A stretch of 64,000 nt of DNA from positions 169,536,883 to 169,600,882 of the forward strand of contig NC_057807.1 of the NCBI RefSeq assembly GCF_018294505.1, given 5' to 3'. Shown piece by piece: positions 44,744 through 55,812 of this stretch. Under the pieces are notes generated by a model. The model was not told the DNA's origin and did not search any database. It was given only the letters and a program-made list of their open reading frames with translations. The DNA comes from Triticum aestivum (taxonomy: Eukaryota; Streptophyta; Magnoliopsida; Poales; Poaceae). Position 1 is the stretch's first letter; each line of letters opens with the position of its first letter. A program made the translations under genes and the position numbers.

Positions 44744-45324
44744 GTAGCCCCCGGGCCCACGGCGCGCCCGAACTTGGCTGGGTGGAGGAGCAAAAGGGCA
44801 AGTGCAAAGTGCCGCGGGCCCTAACAGCCTGCGGACTTGGGCGCCGCGTGGCAGTTGATTGGACATGGGCGGCACTGCTTCCCCACGACGCCTCGGTAAC
44901 CGCTCGGATTCGACAAGTCCCTGCATGCAAAGCAGGTCATGATTACCTGTGATCGTGGAGGCGGACGGTTGGCCTTCGCCGGCTATAAGTACGAAACGGC
45001 GCGCGCCCTTCCAGTCTATCCTTCTGCTTCTCCTCCTTCCTGGGCCTTGCTCCGTCTTGCTGCAATGGCTCCGATCCGCCGGTTCTCCACGGAAGAGAAG
45101 GGAAAGGCTCCCCAAGAGGATCCTGACCCGCTTCCCCCGAAGAAGCGGCTTGCCCTCTGGTGTTAGGGCGAGAGCGCTCTCCAGGAGGCGTCAAGACCCT
45201 GGTGTGAGCGGCCGCCACCAGGGTTCCCTCTTCCCTTGTACGCGCACATTGGCTGCTCTGAAGGAGTTGACGCAGAACGCCACGAGCGGCGCCGCTGACG
45301 ACGCCGGTGGGTCACGAAGGTGTG

Positions 45325-45842
45325 TGAGTGAGTCCTAGATTAGGGGGTGTCCGGATAGCCGGACTACCACCATCGGCCGAACTATCATCGGCCAGACTAT
45401 CATCATCGACCGAACTCCAAGACTATGAAGATACAAGATTGAAGACTTTGTCCCGTGTCCGGATGGGACTTTCCTTGGCGTGGAAGGCAAGCTTGGCGAT
45501 ACGGATATGTAGATCTCCTACCATTGTAACCGACTCTATGTAACCCTAGCCCTCTCCGGTGTCTATATAAACCGGATGGCTCTAGTCCGTAGGACAACAA
45601 CATCAACCCTTACAATCATACCATAGGCTAGCTTTTAGGGTTTAGCCTCCTTGATCTCGTGGTAGATCCACTCTTGTAAACATCCACAATATCAATATCA
45701 ATCAAGCAGGACGTAGGGTTTTACCTCCATCAAGAGGGCCCGAACCTGGGTAAAACATCGTGTCCCTTGTCTCCTGTTACCATCCGCCTAAACGCACAGT
45801 TCGGGACCCCCTACCCGAGATCCGCCGGTTTTGACACCGACA
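45325..45842 (+). mobile_element. 5' LTR of the Fatima-like element
   Basis: 518 bp, TGAGTGAGTCCTAGATTAGG...TTTTGACACCGACA, with TATA box TATATAA at 45564-45570. The fifth base is T where the 3' LTR has G. Immediately after it, TTGGTGCTTTCATTGAGAG (45843-45861) occupies the primer-binding-site position; the matching tRNA was not determined. Confidence 0.92.
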
Positions 45843-46159
45843 TTGGTGCTTTCATTGAGAGTTCCTCTGTGTCGTCACCGATAGGCTTGATGGCCTCTTC
45901 AATCAACAACGACGCAGTCCTGGGTGAGACTTTTCTCCCCGGATAGATCTTCGTATTCGGCGGCTTCACACTGCGGGCCAACTCGCTTGGCCATCTGGAG
46001 CAGATCGAAAGCTACGCCCCTGGCCGTCAGGTCAGGTTTGGAAGCCTAAACTTCACAGCCGATATCCGCGGGGACTAGATATTCGACGGATCTGAGCCAC
46101 AGCCAAGTGCGCCGCACTGTCACGATGGGCACGACCTAACTCTGCCGCCGGGCAGCGCC

Positions 46160-49100
46160 TTGGAGGCCACACATGAATCCGCTCCGGCCTATAGTCCGGA
46201 GCCGATCGCGCAGATCGAGGATGGGTGGCTGGACACCGCCTCGGGAGCTGCAACTTCTACGGCGATAGAGCCAAACACTGACCTTGTCCCGCATAAAGCT
46301 CATGACTCCGAGGTGCCGGACTCTCTGCTAGATTCCGAGCCTCCTGCGCCCCTGCCAGTCGAATCCGATTGGGCGCCGATCATGGAATTCACCGCCGCGG
46401 ACATCTTTCAGCACTCACCCTTCAGCGACATCTTAAATTCGCTGAAGCATCTCTCGCTATCCGGAGAGCCCTGGCCGGACTACGGCCAGGATGGTTGGGA
46501 CACGGACGACGAAGAAATTCAGAGCCCACCCACCACCCACTTCGTAGCCACCGTCGACGATCTAACCGACGTACTCGACTACGACTCCGAAGACATCGAT
46601 GGTATGGACGACGATGCCGGAGACTATCAAGAACCAGTGCCTACGGGACACTGGAAGACCACCTCGTCATACGACATATACATGGTGGACACCCCAAAAG
46701 ACGGGGACGGCGAAGAAGCAGCGGAGGCCGATTCCTTAAAGAAACAGCCCAAGTGCCGACGTCAGCGGCGCCGCTCTAAATCCCGCCACAGCAAGAATGG
46801 AGATTCTGGCACAAGAGATAATAACACCCCAGAAAGTGCCAAAGATAATCCCCTCCAGCAAGATTCAGCGCAGGAGGAGGCAGAAGCAAGCCCTCACGAG
46901 AGGGCGGCAGACGAAGAGGTCGAGGATGATAATTACATACCTCCCTCCGGAGACGAGGCAAGCCTCGACGACGACGAATTCGTCGTACCTGAGGATCCCG
47001 TCGAACAAGAGCATTTCAGACGCAGGCTAATGGCCATAGCAAATAGTCTAAAGAAAAAGCGGCAACAGCTTCAAGCTGATCAAGACCTGCTGGCCGACAG
47101 ATGGACCGAGGTCCTCGCGGCCGAAGAGTTTGAACTCGAACGCCCCTCCAAAAGCTACCCAAAATGCAAGTTGCTCCCCCGACTAGAGGAGGAAGCATAC
47201 AAACCGGCATCACCAGCGCACAATACGGCAGACCGACCACCTCGTGGCCGGGACAGAGAGGCATGTAAGCCCTACACCAAATCCGTACCCCGGCACCGCT
47301 CAAAAAGCGTGAAGCCACGAGGGAACGCGCCGGACTTGCGGGATATATTGGAGGACAAGGCAAGACAATCCAGATCTGTCTATGGATCACGTGGGCGCCC
47401 CAAGACCCACGACGAATACCGTCGCGCCGGATACAACTACTCCGGCCGGGCCGAACATAGCAGACAACGCTCTCTTGAGCTACGTCGCGATATTGCTCAA
47501 TACAGAGGCGCCGCACACCCACTATGCTTCACTGATGAAGTAATGGATCATCAAATCCCTGAAGGGTTTAAACCCGTTAACATCGAATCCTACGATGGCA
47601 GAACAGACCCCGTGGTTTGGATTGAGGATTATCTCCTCCATATACATATGGCCCGAGGCGACGATCTTCACGCCATCAAATATCTCCCGCTCAAGCTTAA
47701 AGGACCAGCTCGGCATTGGCTTAACAGCCTACCCGCAGAGTCAATCGGATGCTGGGAAGACCTGGAAGCCGCATTCCTTGACAACTTCCAGGGCACGTAT
47801 GTGCGACCACCGGACGCAGATGACCTAAGCCACATAATCCAGCAGCCAGACGAATCGGCCAGGCAATTCTGGACACGGTTCTTAACAAAGAAAAATCAAA
47901 CCGTCGACTGTCCGGATGCAGAGGCCCTCGCGGCCTTCAAACATAACATCCGCGACGAGTGGCTGGCCCGGCACCTAGGACAGGAAAAGCCGAAATCCAT
48001 GGCAGCCCTCACATCACTCGTGACCCGCTTCTGTGCGGGAGAGGATAGCTGGCTAGCTCGCAGCAATAACCTCAGCAAAAATGCTGGCAGTACAGATACC
48101 AAGGACCGCAATGGCAGGTCGCGTCGAAACAAAAACAAACGCCGCATTAACGGCGACAGCAATGAGGATACGACAGTCAACGCCGGATTCCGAGGCTCCA
48201 AACCCGGTCAACGGAAGAAGCCATTTAAAAGAACTACTCCAGGCCCGTCCAATTTGGACCGAATACTCGACCGCTCTTGTCAAATACATGGAACCACCGA
48301 AAGGCTAGCTAACCACACCAACAGAGACTGTTGGGTATTCAAGCAGGCAGGCAAATTAATTGCCGAAAACAATGACAAGGGGCTACACAGCGATGATGAG
48401 GAAGAGACCCGGCCGCCGAACAACAGAGGACAGAAGGGATTCCCCCCTCAAGTTCGGACGGTAAATATGATATACGCAACGCATATACCCAAGAGGGAGC
48501 GGAAGCGTGCACTAAGGGACGTATACGCGATGGAGCCAGTCGCCCCAAAATTCAACCCATGGTCCTCTTGCCCGATCACTTTCGATCGAAGAGACCATCC
48601 GACCAGTATCCGCCATGGCGGATTCGCCGCATTGGTTTTAGACCCAATCGTTGATGGTTTCCACCTCACGAGAGTCCTGATGGACGGTGGCAGTAGCCTG
48701 AACCTGCTTTATCAGGATACAGTGTGCAAGATGGGCATAGACCCTTCAAGGATTAAACCTACAAAGACGACCTTCAAAGGCGTCATACCAGGTGTTGAGG
48801 CCAATTGTACAGGCTCAGTCACACTGGAAGTGGTCCTCGGATCCCCGGATAATTTCTGAAGCGAGGAGTTAATCTTCAATATAGTCCCATTCCGTAGTGG
48901 CTATCACGCTCAGCTTGGACGAACCGCGTTCGCAAAATTCAACGCGGTGCCGCATTATGCATACCTTAAGCTCAAGATGCCAGGCCCCCGTGGAGTTATC
49001 ACGGTCAATGGAAACACGGAACGCTCTCTCCGAACGGAGGAACATACAGCGGCTCTTGCGGCACAAGTACAAAGCAGCCTTTTAAGGCAATTCTCGAGTC

Positions 49101-49183
49101 CGGCCGTTAAACGACCCGACACAGCCAAACGCGCCCGGAGCAACATCAACCAAGACCACCTGGCACGTTTCGAGCATGCGTAG
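46160..49183 (+). pseudogene. Fatima-like gag-aspartic protease polyprotein, one in-frame stop
   Basis: 899 codons from ATG 46160 to TGA 48857-48859, then the same frame continues about 107 codons to TAG 49181-49183. The N-terminal third is acidic and the middle is Lys/Arg-rich. The gag capsid core spans about residues 460-640 (LPLKLKGPARHWLNSLPAES; ARQFWTRFLTKKNQ). A zinc-knuckle-like C-x2-H-x8-H-x4-C lies at residues 707-724. The aspartic-protease motif LMDGGSSLNLLY is at about residue 840, with DGGS in place of D-[ST]-G. The stop sits in the protease between DNF and SEELIFNIVPFRSGYH, where CGA would give Arg. With no RT, this protein could at most supply particles. Nearly intact reading suggests recent activity of the family. 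Confidence 0.85.
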
Positions 49184-50388
49184 CAGTGCGGCCTCAACCC
49201 CAGCCCTCGCACAATTGCAAGACAAACTCTCCGCGTACATAATTACACCCTGGAGATACCATGGGCATAGGGGGAGAGGCACAACCACAATAGACCCAGA
49301 GTGCGGTTCGACCACACCAGGGGCTCCCGAGTGTGTCGCTCTTTTTATCTTTCATTTTTCTCTTTTTTTTATATATATATACAGGACTCTGTCCGGCGGC
49401 GAACCTGCCGAACTCATGATGCAACAGCCAGGGAGGGACAAAGGCTGCGACGAACACTCAGGTGGTCTCCATTACGAGCATTAAATTTGTTAACTACACC
49501 ATTAAGCGGCCTAGCCCTGGAGGGAGACGCCTTTAATTCATCCAATCCCTTGCTTTCCGCACTATTTGTATCATTATGCACTCGTAGCAGATCTTCTTGA
49601 ATAAAATGTAGCACTTTTTGCCCATAATTGCATTACTTTATATATATGTTCATTTACGACATGTTGCATCCATATATTTTGGTACGGCCGAATACACCAG
49701 GGGCTCATATTCCCCGCATTATGGTGTTATAAAGTCCGAACACTTTCACAAGTGCGGCACCCCAAACTTATAGCATTATATGAATCGGCTCTGAATCATG
49801 TCTTGGGTCAATAGTTGGGTTTGCCCGGCTCCCATGTTTGGCACCTTACGTTCCGTTCTATCGGCTAAGGTAGCACTGGGAGAACCACTACGATTGCGCC
49901 CCGGTTGAGCCGGGTTAACGCCTCAGTGGAGAAAGCTAAAACTGACTGTCATGATAAGGCGAGAGACTGGTCGCTGTTCGAGAGGTTTTTTTGGGTCCTT
50001 AAAGACCTACGCCGCTTCGAGCGAAGTTCCGGATAATATCCGACGAAGGCGTGGATAGCGCCTCGAATTCGGTCTTCTGAATACTAGGGGCTTCGCCGAA
50101 ATTTAAAATTATAGAATTCTATGGCTAAGTGAGAGTGTTCAAGCACTATAAGTCCGGTTGCCTTGTTCGTTGTGTTGAGCGCCTCCCTAGATGGACCCAA
50201 CAATGGGAACAAGAGTGCTCAAGTTTATCCCGAACACCCCAGCACTCGTGGCATGGGGGCCGAAGCCGACGACTTGCCATCTCTCAGATTTAATAAACGG
50301 CCGCACAGAAGGTAATATTTTAAATTAAACAAGCGTTGCTTAGCGCATATGAAAAAGTTTTCAGCGCACGGGATACTACATAGCGAGT
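49184..50388 (+). other. Non-coding spacer of the Fatima-like element
   Basis: About 1.2 kb between the gag-protease frame and the antisense gene. It has an AT-rich segment CTTTTTTTTATATATATATAC (49361-49381) and repeated GGGGCTC..ATT and GGGGGC motifs. Nothing codes for pol. Confidence 0.6.
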
Positions 50389-53300
50389 TTACTCAATAAT
50401 TACATCTCGGGGGCACTCATCCGCAATCTTGCAGGAACCCTTCAGGACAGTCTTATAGTACATTTCGGGCGTATGATATTCCTTGCCCGTTGGTGGCACG
50501 TCAGTGATTAGCTTCTCCGCATCCAACTTGCCCCAATGCACCTTTGCGCGGCAAGGCCCGATGAGCACCTTCAATACAGGCGGAGCGCTTGATGACCTCC
50601 ACCCAGGGGCACGCATCCACCAGCCGCCGCACGATGCCGAAGTAGCTAACAGGCATGGCCTCTCCAGGCCACAGCCGGACTATGAGGCCCTTCATGGCCT
50701 CCTCAGCTACCTTGTGGAGTTCGACCAGTTGCTTCAGGTGGTCGCTAGGGGGCACCGGATGGCCGGCCTCAGCATACTGAGACCAGAAGACCTTCTCCGT
50801 TGAGCTTCCCTCCTCACCACGGTAGAATGCGGCGGCATCGGATGCACTGCGAGGCAAATCTGCAAACGCCCCTGGAGAGCTCCGAATTCGGGTAAGTGTC
50901 ACGTAGTTTACATTAACATGCTTGCTTTGCATGAAAAATGCCTTACCCGCCGCTATTTTCATCACATCTTCCACTTCCTGAAGGGCCTTACGGGCCTCGG
51001 CCTTGGCAGATTTGGCACTTTCGAGAGCCGAGGCGAGCTCGGACTCTCGAGTCTTTGAGTCGCGCTCCAAACTCTCATGCTTCTCCATGAGAGCCTGGAG
51101 CTCTTGCCGCACCTCCGCCACCCACGCCTCCTGCTTCTCTCACTTTGACCGTTCCGCGGCCGCGTTATGTTCGGCCGCGGAAACAGCCTCCTTCAGGGTT
51201 GCCACCTCGTTCGTGGCCCCTACAGTACCCATGTTATCCTTGTTATTCTTTTATTGCAACCTAAATCCTTTTCTGTAAGGTAACTACTCAAAGTGGTGTT
51301 ACTCACCTTCTTTGTCCTTGAGCTGCTTCTTGGCACGGCCGAGCTCTTGCTCGGACCGCTCGAGCTCCTGCTTCAAAGCACCGACCTCCACAGTCAGTGC
51401 GGCAGAGGTCAGCAGCGCAGCCTGCAAACCCATATTGACATACTTTTTAGCAACCCTGCGTATATCTTTTTAGATCCTCAGTCCGACTTTTCTTTCCGAA
51501 CACCGAACCGAGCATCAGGGGCTACTGTCTATGCGGTATTACATTACATAATTTTAACTTCTTACCTCAAAGCCTGTTAGAAGGCTACTGCAGGCTTCGG
51601 TCAGCCCGCTCTTGGCGAGCTGTACCTTCTGAATCACCGCACTCATGATAGTGCGGTGTTCTTCCTTGATGGAAGCGCCTTGGAACGCCTCCAACAAGTT
51701 GTCCGGCGCCTCCGGTTGGATGGAGGCCGCCGGCGTCACGGTCTTGCCCTTCTTGCGAAGGGGCCGCCGGCCGGACTCCGGAACCACTGCGGGTTCCGAT
51801 GTGGAGTCCGGCGCAAAGTCCGGGAGGCCGCCTTGTGGCGCCTTCGGAGCCTCCCCCTGATGGGTCCCTTCTTGGGACCCCACCTCGGCGTCCTCAGTGG
51901 CACGAGGGGTGGAGGCCGTCGGGATGGAATCCACATCCGACGGAGCCAACGACCCGCTCGATGAAGCGGGGAGATCATCATCGGCCGGACTACAGGCAGT
52001 ATGCGGCATTAGAAGGACGCTATGTGACATAAAAAGAAATTATAAAACATTCAGGAATCCGGATACTTACGATCTCACCGGAGGCCTGGCCCTTGAAGGC
52101 CATTCTTCCTCGCCAACGTTGATGTTGGCGGAGCTGTCCGGGTGAATAGTCCTTCCCCTCTTGGACCCTTCGGCCTCCCCTGTTGGGGAAGCTTTCCTCT
52201 TCCTCTCTCCCTCCTCTAGGAGAGAGTCCTCTTTCTCCTCCTCGTTTTCGGGGGAGGAGTCCGCCTCGGAGTCGTCGGACACCTGAAAACGGGAACTCTT
52301 TTGAGTACCCGTGGCCTCCTTCTTGGCCTTCTTCTCCAGCACCGCGTGCGGTGCCGGAACCAGCAGCCTCGCTAGACGGGCGTCTACTGGGTTTTATGGC
52401 ATGGGAGCCGGGCAGTCGATCTGCTCCACCTTCTTCATCCAGTCCTGTCAAAGGAAAAGGGGAAATCAAAACCCGCATAGAGTCAAACTATGAAAAGCAA
52501 GTGTCCCATAAAGGGGTAGAATCACTTACCTTGTCAGCTTGGCGCTGCGAGCGAAATCCGCGATCTTCAGTCGCGGATGCGGGGGCTTCGGCGCCCTTAA
52601 ACAGCACCCTCCAGGCGCCTTCGTACGTCGTGTCGAAGAGCCCGCTCAATGCTTGGTGCTGTTCTGGATCGAACTCCCACAGATTGAATGCCCGCTCTTG
52701 GCATGTGAGAATCCGGCGGACGAGCATGACTTGCACCATGTTAACCAGCCTGAGCTTCTTCACCAGCTTCTGGATACAGGCTTGGAGTCCCGTCACATCC
52801 TCCGAACTACCCCACAGCAAGCCCTTCTTTTTCCAGGAGGTGAGCTGCGTAGGGATACCAGATCTGAACTCGCGGGCCGCCGCCCACGTAGGGTCACGCG
52901 GCTCGGTGATATAGAACCACCCTGATTGCCACCCCTTGACAGATTCCACGAAGGCCCCTTTGAACCAAAGGACGTTGGGCATCTTGCCCAACATGGCGCC
53001 TCCGCACTCCGCTTGAGTGCCCTTCACTACCTTCGGCTTGACATTGAAGGTCTTGAGCCACAAGCCGAAGTGGGGCTGGATGCAGAGGAAGGCCTCGCAC
53101 ACGACGATAAACGCCGAGATGTTGAGGATGAAGTTCGGCGCCAGATCATGGAAATCCAGGCCGTAGTAGAACATGAGCCCCCGGACAAGGGGTGGAGTGG
53201 AAAGCCCAGTCCGCGGAGGAAATGGGGAAGAAAAACGATCCTCTCATGGGGCCTGGGGGTGGGGATGAGCTGCCCCTCGTCAGGCAGCCGGTGCACGATG

Positions 53301-53389
53301 TCGCCGGACAGATAGTCGGCACTACGCAGTCTTTCAATGTGCTCCTCCGTCACGGAGGAGGTCATCCACTTGCCTCCCGCTCCAGACAT
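50389..53389 (-). pseudogene. Antisense five-exon plant-transposon gene (PF04195-like) in the Fatima-like element
   Basis: Minus-strand exons, with GT...AG borders where checked: 53389-52530, 52444 to about 52080, about 52016-51570, about 51425-51305 and about 51232-50389. A TATA box for this strand lies at 53503-53510. Exon 1 (MSGAGGKWMTSSVTEEHIER; FILNISAFIVVCEAFLCIQP; GWQSGWFYITEPRDPTWAAA) matches the plant family known as putative gypsy-type transposon (PF04195). Exons 2-3 are acidic, Ser/Pro-rich linkers. Exons 4-5 are coiled-coil (LKQELERSEQELGRAKKQLK; ALMEKHESLERDSKTRESEL). The frame is broken by a one-base loss near 53188, stops at 52394-52396 and 51140-51142, and a two-base loss near 50570. 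The protein's function is unknown. The first exon recurs at 28.4 kb. Confidence 0.7.
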
Positions 53390-53502
53390 GGCTGGGGAAG
53401 GTTGAGACGAGATGTGCGGGCTTGGGCGCTGGAGCTTGAGTGCGCGGAGATGGATAAGCAAAGGAGGAAGAAGGCGTAGGTGAAAAGGTGAATCCTTATC
53501 CC

Positions 53503-53510
53503 TTATATAT
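53503..53510 (-). promoter_or_regulatory. TATA box for the antisense gene of the Fatima-like element
   Basis: GATATATAAGGG on the minus strand, about 115 bases before the ATG at 53389. The equivalent site of the remnant copy is TTATAAGGAG at 28583-28592. It is independent of the LTR promoter, which reads the other way. Confidence 0.55.
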
Positions 53511-53944
53511 CGGCGGACGAAGACTATGCGTCCCCGCCAGCCTGGTAAAACTCGCTTATCTCCCAAGCGCCACCATCAATGGCGCGGTTGGGTTACCCAC
53601 GTCCGTATTGATGAGAATCCCGGATTAAGGGGGAACACGATCTCTGCTTCGACAAGACGTGCCAAGGAAACCGCTTCGCTAAATGCGCTGAGGTGGTAAA
53701 ATAAAAAACGATTCAAGTAATGGCTTGGTAGTGGTGTGATGTCATGCCGCAAAAAATGTCAGCGGATTGAACTTGTGTATATATTATTCTCTCTATGGTG
53801 GAATGTGGAATTTATTTTGCAGAGCCGGACACTATCCTGGTGTTCACAATCTTCTATGAATTATTCGGAGGAGGAACCCGCCTTGCAATGCCGAACAATA
53901 TGCGCGCCGGACTCATCGTCATTGAAGCCTGGTTCAGGGGCTAC

Positions 53945-54461
53945 TGAGGGAGTCCTGGATTAGGGGGTGTCCGGATAGCCGGACTACCACTATCGGCCGA
54001 ACTATCATCGGCCGGACTATCATCATCGACCGGACTCCAAGACTATGAACATACAAGATCGAAGACTTCGTCCCGTGTCCGGATGGGACTTTCCTTGGCG
54101 TGGAAGGCAAGCTTGGCGATACGGATATGTAGATCTCCTACCATTGTAACCGACTCTATGTAACCCTAGCCCTCTCCTGTGTCTATATAAACCGGATGGC
54201 TCTACTCCGTAGGACAACAACATCAACCCTTACAATCATACCATAGGCTAGCTTTTAGGGTTTAGCCTCCTTGATCTCGTGGTAGATCCACTCTTGTAAA
54301 CATCCACAATATCAATATCAATCAAGCAGGACGTAGGGTTTTACCTCCATCAAGAGGGCCCGAACCTGGGTAAAACATCGTGTCCCTTGTCTCCTGTTAC
54401 CATCCGCCTAGACGCACAGTTCGGGACCCCTACCCGAGATCCGCCGGTTTTGACACCGACA
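53945..54461 (+). mobile_element. 3' LTR of the Fatima-like element
   Basis: 517 bp, TGAGGGAGTCCTGGATTAGG...TTTTGACACCGACA, preceded by GGTTCAGGGGCTAC and followed by the target duplication GTGTG. TATA box at 54184-54190. Confidence 0.92.
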
Positions 54462-55022
54462 GTGTGCATCTTCCCCCCTGGAGTCCACGCCGAGGGCTCC
54501 TGCCGAGAGTTCGTGCTTCGTGCCGCCACGCCTCCTAAGTCTTGGATTCGTCTCCCCTCTTTCTTCGCCTCTGTCGTCCGGCAGGGGGAACCCCTGGGGC
54601 TCTGGCTGTAGCACACCAGCTGCGACGCCCTCACGACCGGGGCAGAGGTTGCGGTCGCTGCCCCGGGCGAGGTCTTCATGACTCGAGGCTGGGGCGAGGT
54701 CGCCCGGGTCTGCAGGACGAGGGGCGCCCTCACGATCCATCTGGAGTACGACGGTGCTTCGGTGATGTCCTTCAAGGTCTTCGATGCGGAGGGTCATCAG
54801 CTGGAGTGCTGCCCCGGGAGAGGCGGTCGGGACCCTGCTGTGGCGAGACAGAGGCCGGCCGTCCGCTACCTTGGCCGCTCCTCAGGCGACGGAGGCGCCG
54901 GAGGATCCAGTGACTCTGCCGAGCTCTTCGTGACGCCGGAGACGAGCGACGACAGCTACGAGCCCCCGAGCCCGCACCGTTCCCGGAGCAGGGCGGGCTC
55001 GTCAGGTCGTCGCCGCCCCTGA

Positions 55023-55812
55023 TCTGGATGGGTTGGCATCGATGTTGGGTGGCCCACTATTGATGATGGCGTCTGCCGCGATGCCCCCTGTAGTTAGGAC
55101 TCCTTAGCATTCGCGCCTTTTGTTCCTGTGAGGGGCCAAGAATATACCCCACGGGGGCTTGTAAGATGTTTGTAGCTCCGTCTGTCAATATGATCCCTAT
55201 TGTGGAGCGGTGCGAGATGCTTATTCCGTTTTAGCTTAGTTCCCTCCTTTCAGACCTCGCGAGGGCTTGATGCTATGCGCCGATAGGTCCTAGTCCCAAG
55301 GCGGCTTCAGTCGTCGCTGGTATGCCAGGTCGCGATGCCGTGGTCAAGGCCAGGAGGTGAGCGGCCCGAGGTCTGGTAAGAGCCCCTGAGTCACGATGCT
55401 CAGGGGGTCCCCCTTAGTGCTCAAGCAGCCATCATTTGGTGAGAAAGGAGAGCGACGTTGCTAACACGGGATTGCATTGAGTGCGGGGATGGTGCTTCGA
55501 TAACTAGTGTGTCCGGAGGGTGACTTATCTCGCGGGTCAGAAAAATGCTTCCTGGTGCGGCGCTAGCCTTGGCCGTCGTGAGGTTGCTTGGCGATGCTCC
55601 TTGGGGGGACCCTGCAGGCTCACCATAGAAGGAACGAGGGTTTGTCGCGACAATCGACAGTTAGCCGTTAGTTGCTCTGGGGGAGCGTGAAAGGCCTGGC
55701 GAGGTGTATCTGGGCACCCGTGAGCCAGCGCAGGACTCACAGGGCCCTACCTCAAGGCGGGTTGCGCCTGGCTCTGGGCCTTATCTTGGGGTGTGTTCCT
55801 GCAAATTTGGCC
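55023..55812. other. GC-rich non-coding spacer of the minus-strand gypsy element
   Basis: No recognisable domain in either direction. A diverged unit of the downstream tandem array is visible at 55310-55415 (GTCGTCGCTGGTATGCCAGG; GAGTCACGATGCTCAGG). Confidence 0.55.

Larger units (their letters stand above)
45325..54461 (+). mobile_element. Complete non-autonomous Fatima-like gypsy element
   Basis: A 9.1-kb element with target duplication GTGTG (45320-45324 and 54462-54466). LTRs are 45325-45842 and 53945-54461. It holds a long gag-protease frame (46160-49183) on the plus strand and a five-exon gene on the minus strand (53389-50389). No RT, RNase H or integrase is present. This matches the known non-autonomous form of the Fatima family, as far as I recall it. 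By eye the LTRs differ at about 11 of 518 positions plus one indel (about 2%), so this is the youngest datable insertion in the window. Confidence 0.9.
45065..55022 (+). pseudogene. B3-domain-like gene (REM type) split by a Fatima-like element
   Basis: Starts at ATG 45065 (MAPIRRFSTEEKGKAPQE), about 80 bases after a TATAAGT box (44984-44990). It runs to the target site GTGTG (45320-45324) and resumes at 54462 in the same frame, ending at TGA 55020-55022; about 270 codons in all. The second part resembles a plant B3 DNA-binding domain: SWIRLPSFFASVV, LGLWL, GEVFMTRGWGEVARV and SFKVFDAEGHQLECC. It ends in an acidic then Ser/Arg-rich tail. B3 proteins bind DNA in the nucleus. Stops at 45164-45166, 45296-45298 and 54609-54611 all fit CAG/CGA to TAG/TGA change. 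It lies antisense to its host gypsy element, close to the 3' LTR. B3 identity is by pattern only. Confidence 0.6.

Noticed and set aside
44294..45115. 273-codon minus-strand open frame
   Set aside because: It lies across the GC-rich LTR and adjoining sequence of the gypsy element. It is arginine/serine/proline-rich with no domain, and overlapping frames on both strands are equally open.
47016..47522. 168-codon minus-strand ORF inside the gag frame
   Set aside because: It is the shadow of the long gag-protease frame on the other strand, whose domains are convincing.
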